This document shows, piece after piece, positions 62,701 to 64,000 of a stretch of 64,000 nt of DNA. This stretch comes from WTJY01 sp045105475 (GTDB lineage: Bacteria > Chloroflexota > Anaerolineae > Promineifilales > Promineifilaceae), in contig JBGCDP010000027.1 of assembly GCA_045105475.1 (NCBI GenBank), positions 8,760 to 72,759 of the forward strand, given 5' to 3'. The position numbers and the translations under genes were made by a program. The notes under the pieces are model-generated. The model ran no database searches and had not been told where the DNA came from. It saw only the letters and a program-made list of their open reading frames with translations. The stretch's first letter is position 1. Each line of letters begins with the position of its first letter.

Positions 62701-64000
62701 GCAGACGTTTCTGGAACCACGGCCGTGTTTGTCGTATTGCTACCCGGTGCAAGTGCATTGACTTGGCTCCATGCGGCTCCGGCATCACTGCGCTGCAGTA
62801 CTCCATTTCCTGGTTGAGCTGCGTACACAATTGTTTCAGATCCGCTATTTAATACCGCCGGCCGTGAGCCGACCGTCGAATCAACAGCGACAGTTTGCCA
62901 TGAGCCAAAACTTGTGCCATTAAACGTTAACTTAGACAAGCCATTGTCACTAGTGCGGGCATATATCTCAAATGTGCTTGTTGCCTTACTCACGGATGCA
63001 GGTGCTGATTGCAACATTCCCGCTTCACTTGTTGAGGCAATCGTCTGCCAACTACTCCAACTGCCGTTGAGCTGGCGATACCAAAGCGCATTGTCAAAGC
63101 CGCGCGCCATGAGCATCACTTTGCCGGTGCCAAAGCCGATCGCATCAGGACCATCTGCTAGATAGCCACCTAAATTTTGCCAACTGGTGAACCCGCTTCC
63201 AGTGTCTTGACCATGTACAACTGTATTTTGAGTGTCCCGGCCGAATAAATGGACAGTTCCAGTGCTGTCGGTAGCCAAGGCTGGCGTCCCTTCAAACGTG
63301 TTGCTTGGCTGGCCTGAGACTTCTGCCCAAGCGGTTGCTCCGCTGGTGCTCAGGGTCCGTTGGCTGAGTTTGCCATCTGTACCAACCGCTACGATTTTTA
63401 GAGTGTCGGCTGAGATGGCAGTAACGGCCGGGCCTGACGCCAATGTGCCACCACACCGCTGCCATTGCCAAAAGCCTTTGTTGTCGACACCGACCCAAAG
63501 GGCATCATCGTATCCTTGGGCAAATAGATAGAGCTTGTTATTGAAAGTTTGAGCAACCGGCTCCGATTTTAATAGGTTGGTCTGCCCCGGTAAGCCGCCG
63601 ATTCTTAGATGGATCGGAGCATTGGCAACTGTGCTGGGGCGCCAGGCCACAATCTCTTCAGAACGATTGTCCCCGTTTAAATCGGCCGTTGTGACATCAA
63701 ACTGGTAATTTGTTGTATGATCGCCAACTTCAACTTCGCTCCCTACGATTTGTTTGGGAGTCTGAACCAATTCATAGTCTCCAGTAGCCACTTCGCTGGT
63801 TTGGGTTGTATCGATGCTCAGGGCTTCGTCATCCACCCATGCTGTAACGACTTGATCGAGATTGACAAGCCCATAATTCCCCTGTAAAGGATCATTGTAG
63901 AGCGTCCCTTCAACGGTGACAGAACGGCCGCTACTATCTGTCGAGCGGATTAAGGTCTTTTGGCCTGGAGCGACAGAGGCTGTGTAACCCGCTTCATGGT
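59751..64000 (-). CDS. Giant secreted repeat protein (5' truncated by the window edge)
   Basis: The frame is open from base 64000 to the stop at 59751, so at least 1,415 residues are visible and the N-terminus is missing. A lectin- or sialidase-like beta-propeller region has repeats such as YLFAQGYDDALWVGVDNKG and LMARGFDNALWYRQLNGSWSSW. FG-GAP-like repeats follow (TTGDFDGDGTAEIAIAS, SGNFEGEGKQDLAV, AAGDMTGTDPDG). A central beta-rich region, EGASTEISFDSKRSFSMALE, has no family I recognise. A CARDB domain (IMIDPPYAEIGERVTISAQV) and a tail ending YKLFLPVTLK close it. It is probably a surface or secreted binding protein. Function is unknown. Confidence 0.85.
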   Translation of the reverse strand, partial: HEAGYTASVAPGQKTLIRSTDSSGRSVTVEGTLYNDPLQGNYGLVNLDQVVTAWVDDEALSIDTTQTSEVATGDYELVQTPKQIVGSEVEVGDHTTNYQFDVTTADLNGDNRSEEIVAWRPSTVANAPIHLRIGGLPGQTNLLKSEPVAQTFNNKLYLFAQGYDDALWVGVDNKGFWQWQRCGGTLASGPAVTAISADTLKIVAVGTDGKLSQRTLSTSGATAWAEVSGQPSNTFEGTPALATDSTGTVHLFGRDTQNTVVHGQDTGSGFTSWQNLGGYLADGPDAIGFGTGKVMLMARGFDNALWYRQLNGSWSSWQTIASTSEAGMLQSAPASVSKATSTFEIYARTSDNGLSKLTFNGTSFGSWQTVAVDSTVGSRPAVLNSGSETIVYAAQPGNGVLQRSDAGAAWSQVNALAPGSNTTNTAVVPETSASSIALSSGYFLADGRAQLALATVNDQGQAVVYAYAAEGGFSLREIGEITLPLALTGPKHIALTTGDFDGDGTAEIAIASLFNPSQVSGTTYSVAEINIIRAENNELSLLSTYQSTVNLTGSSSQHKPSHVAITSGNFEGEGKQDLAVTYSYKDTGDSDAWSPVFTVVVDQDDFEMERDRFFIVQNHFSSTGTVDIAAGDMTGTDPDGIKRDEIIWGSPHESNSQLGQLRVLELSSANTSLVTKSSIVFDTNNLPYSLDAGDLDRDLKDEAALMLWLGNTTNKQLVTYDVTIDTGSNWSLNAIGRRNYPANSGNQYGVALAVGDVTGQSLRVGAPSYRLQQNVGNLIAIINAPPTHLDTVDGNPISIGVGEAGTYTRYSKTEGASTEISFDSKRSFSMALEAEITVGDPEGTHVTGSLGASYGSDFERGRTNLTEQTINQTLEATNDDFALFSGTSYQTWEYPLYADNSGVPATYINVVFPVPNSEAVYQGGQRSCDGWYLPTHEIHNIWSYTPLSQQNSLIGYSPSDSTTMYAGNVIAPGGGSSSWTFNMANNATNKYSSSVRLGRTAGLEVQIGGDSADVGVNVGVFSASKKVTAPSLKGTFNSEYSSSSTSSHTMQTFSDIEIETSFGGITSLEQFDVQSFLYWADGGYMVLDHTATPKAQGVWLGYDSADPAFRRPFAVDALCGPDKIDFSPEIMIDPPYAEIGERVTISAQVHNYSNVSANSVKVRFYLGDPDNGGTQIGSDQTISNLNRASGSQTVSIDWLAEGSGEQRIYAVIDPDNQLAEVHDEVSNTNNNKAYNLLTMAVTDFVDIGLAETQAYYPLKFGTVGTVGRAQAGDELTYSAHIALEGLEETLQFELAPNTGTLTAPTNLSFVGTPLELSAWNKSNSIQVDLTPAADTAPSVMQVNYPNSVQDSHVTVRRWNGASWVDAGCDGRTVDQLSDINQFVVPVCETGTYAVFSSETPIVITPYKLFLPVTLK

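Noticed and set aside
1..64000. CRISPR arrays, prophage, insertion sequences, rRNA and tRNA genes
   Set aside because: No regular spaced repeats, transposase or phage proteins, or conserved RNA-gene sequence were seen on either strand; tRNA absence was judged by eye only.

Overview
The window looks like a chromosomal segment of a Chloroflexota bacterium (Anaerolineae-like; the phylum is inferred, not proven). The reasons are lipoproteins with Thr/Pro-rich linkers, two giant DUF2298 (Chlor_Arch_YYY) membrane proteins, a UPF0182 protein, CSLREA/choice-of-anchor beta-helix surface proteins with short 'FLP' C-terminal tails, and a mixed aerobic/redox gene set. Composition is intermediate in GC and unusually rich in CGGCC/GGCCG. 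I see no rRNA, tRNA, CRISPR array, transposase or phage gene.

Layout. 1-5.6 kb: the end of an old-yellow-enzyme gene, a lipoprotein with a duplicated domain, a reductive-dehalogenase-like Fe-S protein overlapping cutC, and a cysteine-synthase-like gene. 5.9-12.4 kb: a high-affinity phosphate system pstS-pstC-pstA-pstB with an unusual build. PstS is a tandem double-domain protein, and PstA carries a circularly permuted PstS-like domain. A PAS histidine kinase lies convergent to pstB. 13.8-15.5 kb: a LysM lipoprotein and a stand-alone receiver protein. 15.5-18.2 kb: a tightly overlapping operon DUF3095 - GrdB-like selenoprotein - TSUP permease. 18.3-25.7 kb: VOC and DUF1697 genes, a selenocysteine redoxin lipoprotein, an aldo/keto reductase with a NmlR/AdhR-type MerR regulator, a membrane-anchored selenocysteine thioredoxin, and an MFS pump with an ArsR-type regulator.

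25.7-35.6 kb: a nucleotidyltransferase, a beta-helix protein, a run of small-molecule enzymes (MBL, NAT, HAD, MazG-like, aminotransferase), an AHL-lactonase-like MBL protein and pntA1-pntA2-pntB. 35.6-36.5 kb is AT-rich and apparently non-coding. 36.5-49.4 kb: a large beta-helix surface protein, a tungsten aldehyde oxidoreductase, a META/DUF4377 lipoprotein, UPF0182, and an IorA/IorB molybdenum hydroxylase pair. 49.4-64 kb: two tandem ~1,650-residue GT39-like/DUF2298 proteins and a giant secreted protein running off the right edge.

The most notable content is three separate genes within 7 kb whose reading frames are interrupted by one in-frame TGA at a redox motif (UPVC, UINC, GFSU). Each TGA is followed at bacterial-SECIS distance by a perfect hairpin with a G-U-containing loop. 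Automatic annotation would split all three genes. The second highlight is the rearranged phosphate transporter, in which the binding protein is duplicated and a permuted copy is fused into the permease.
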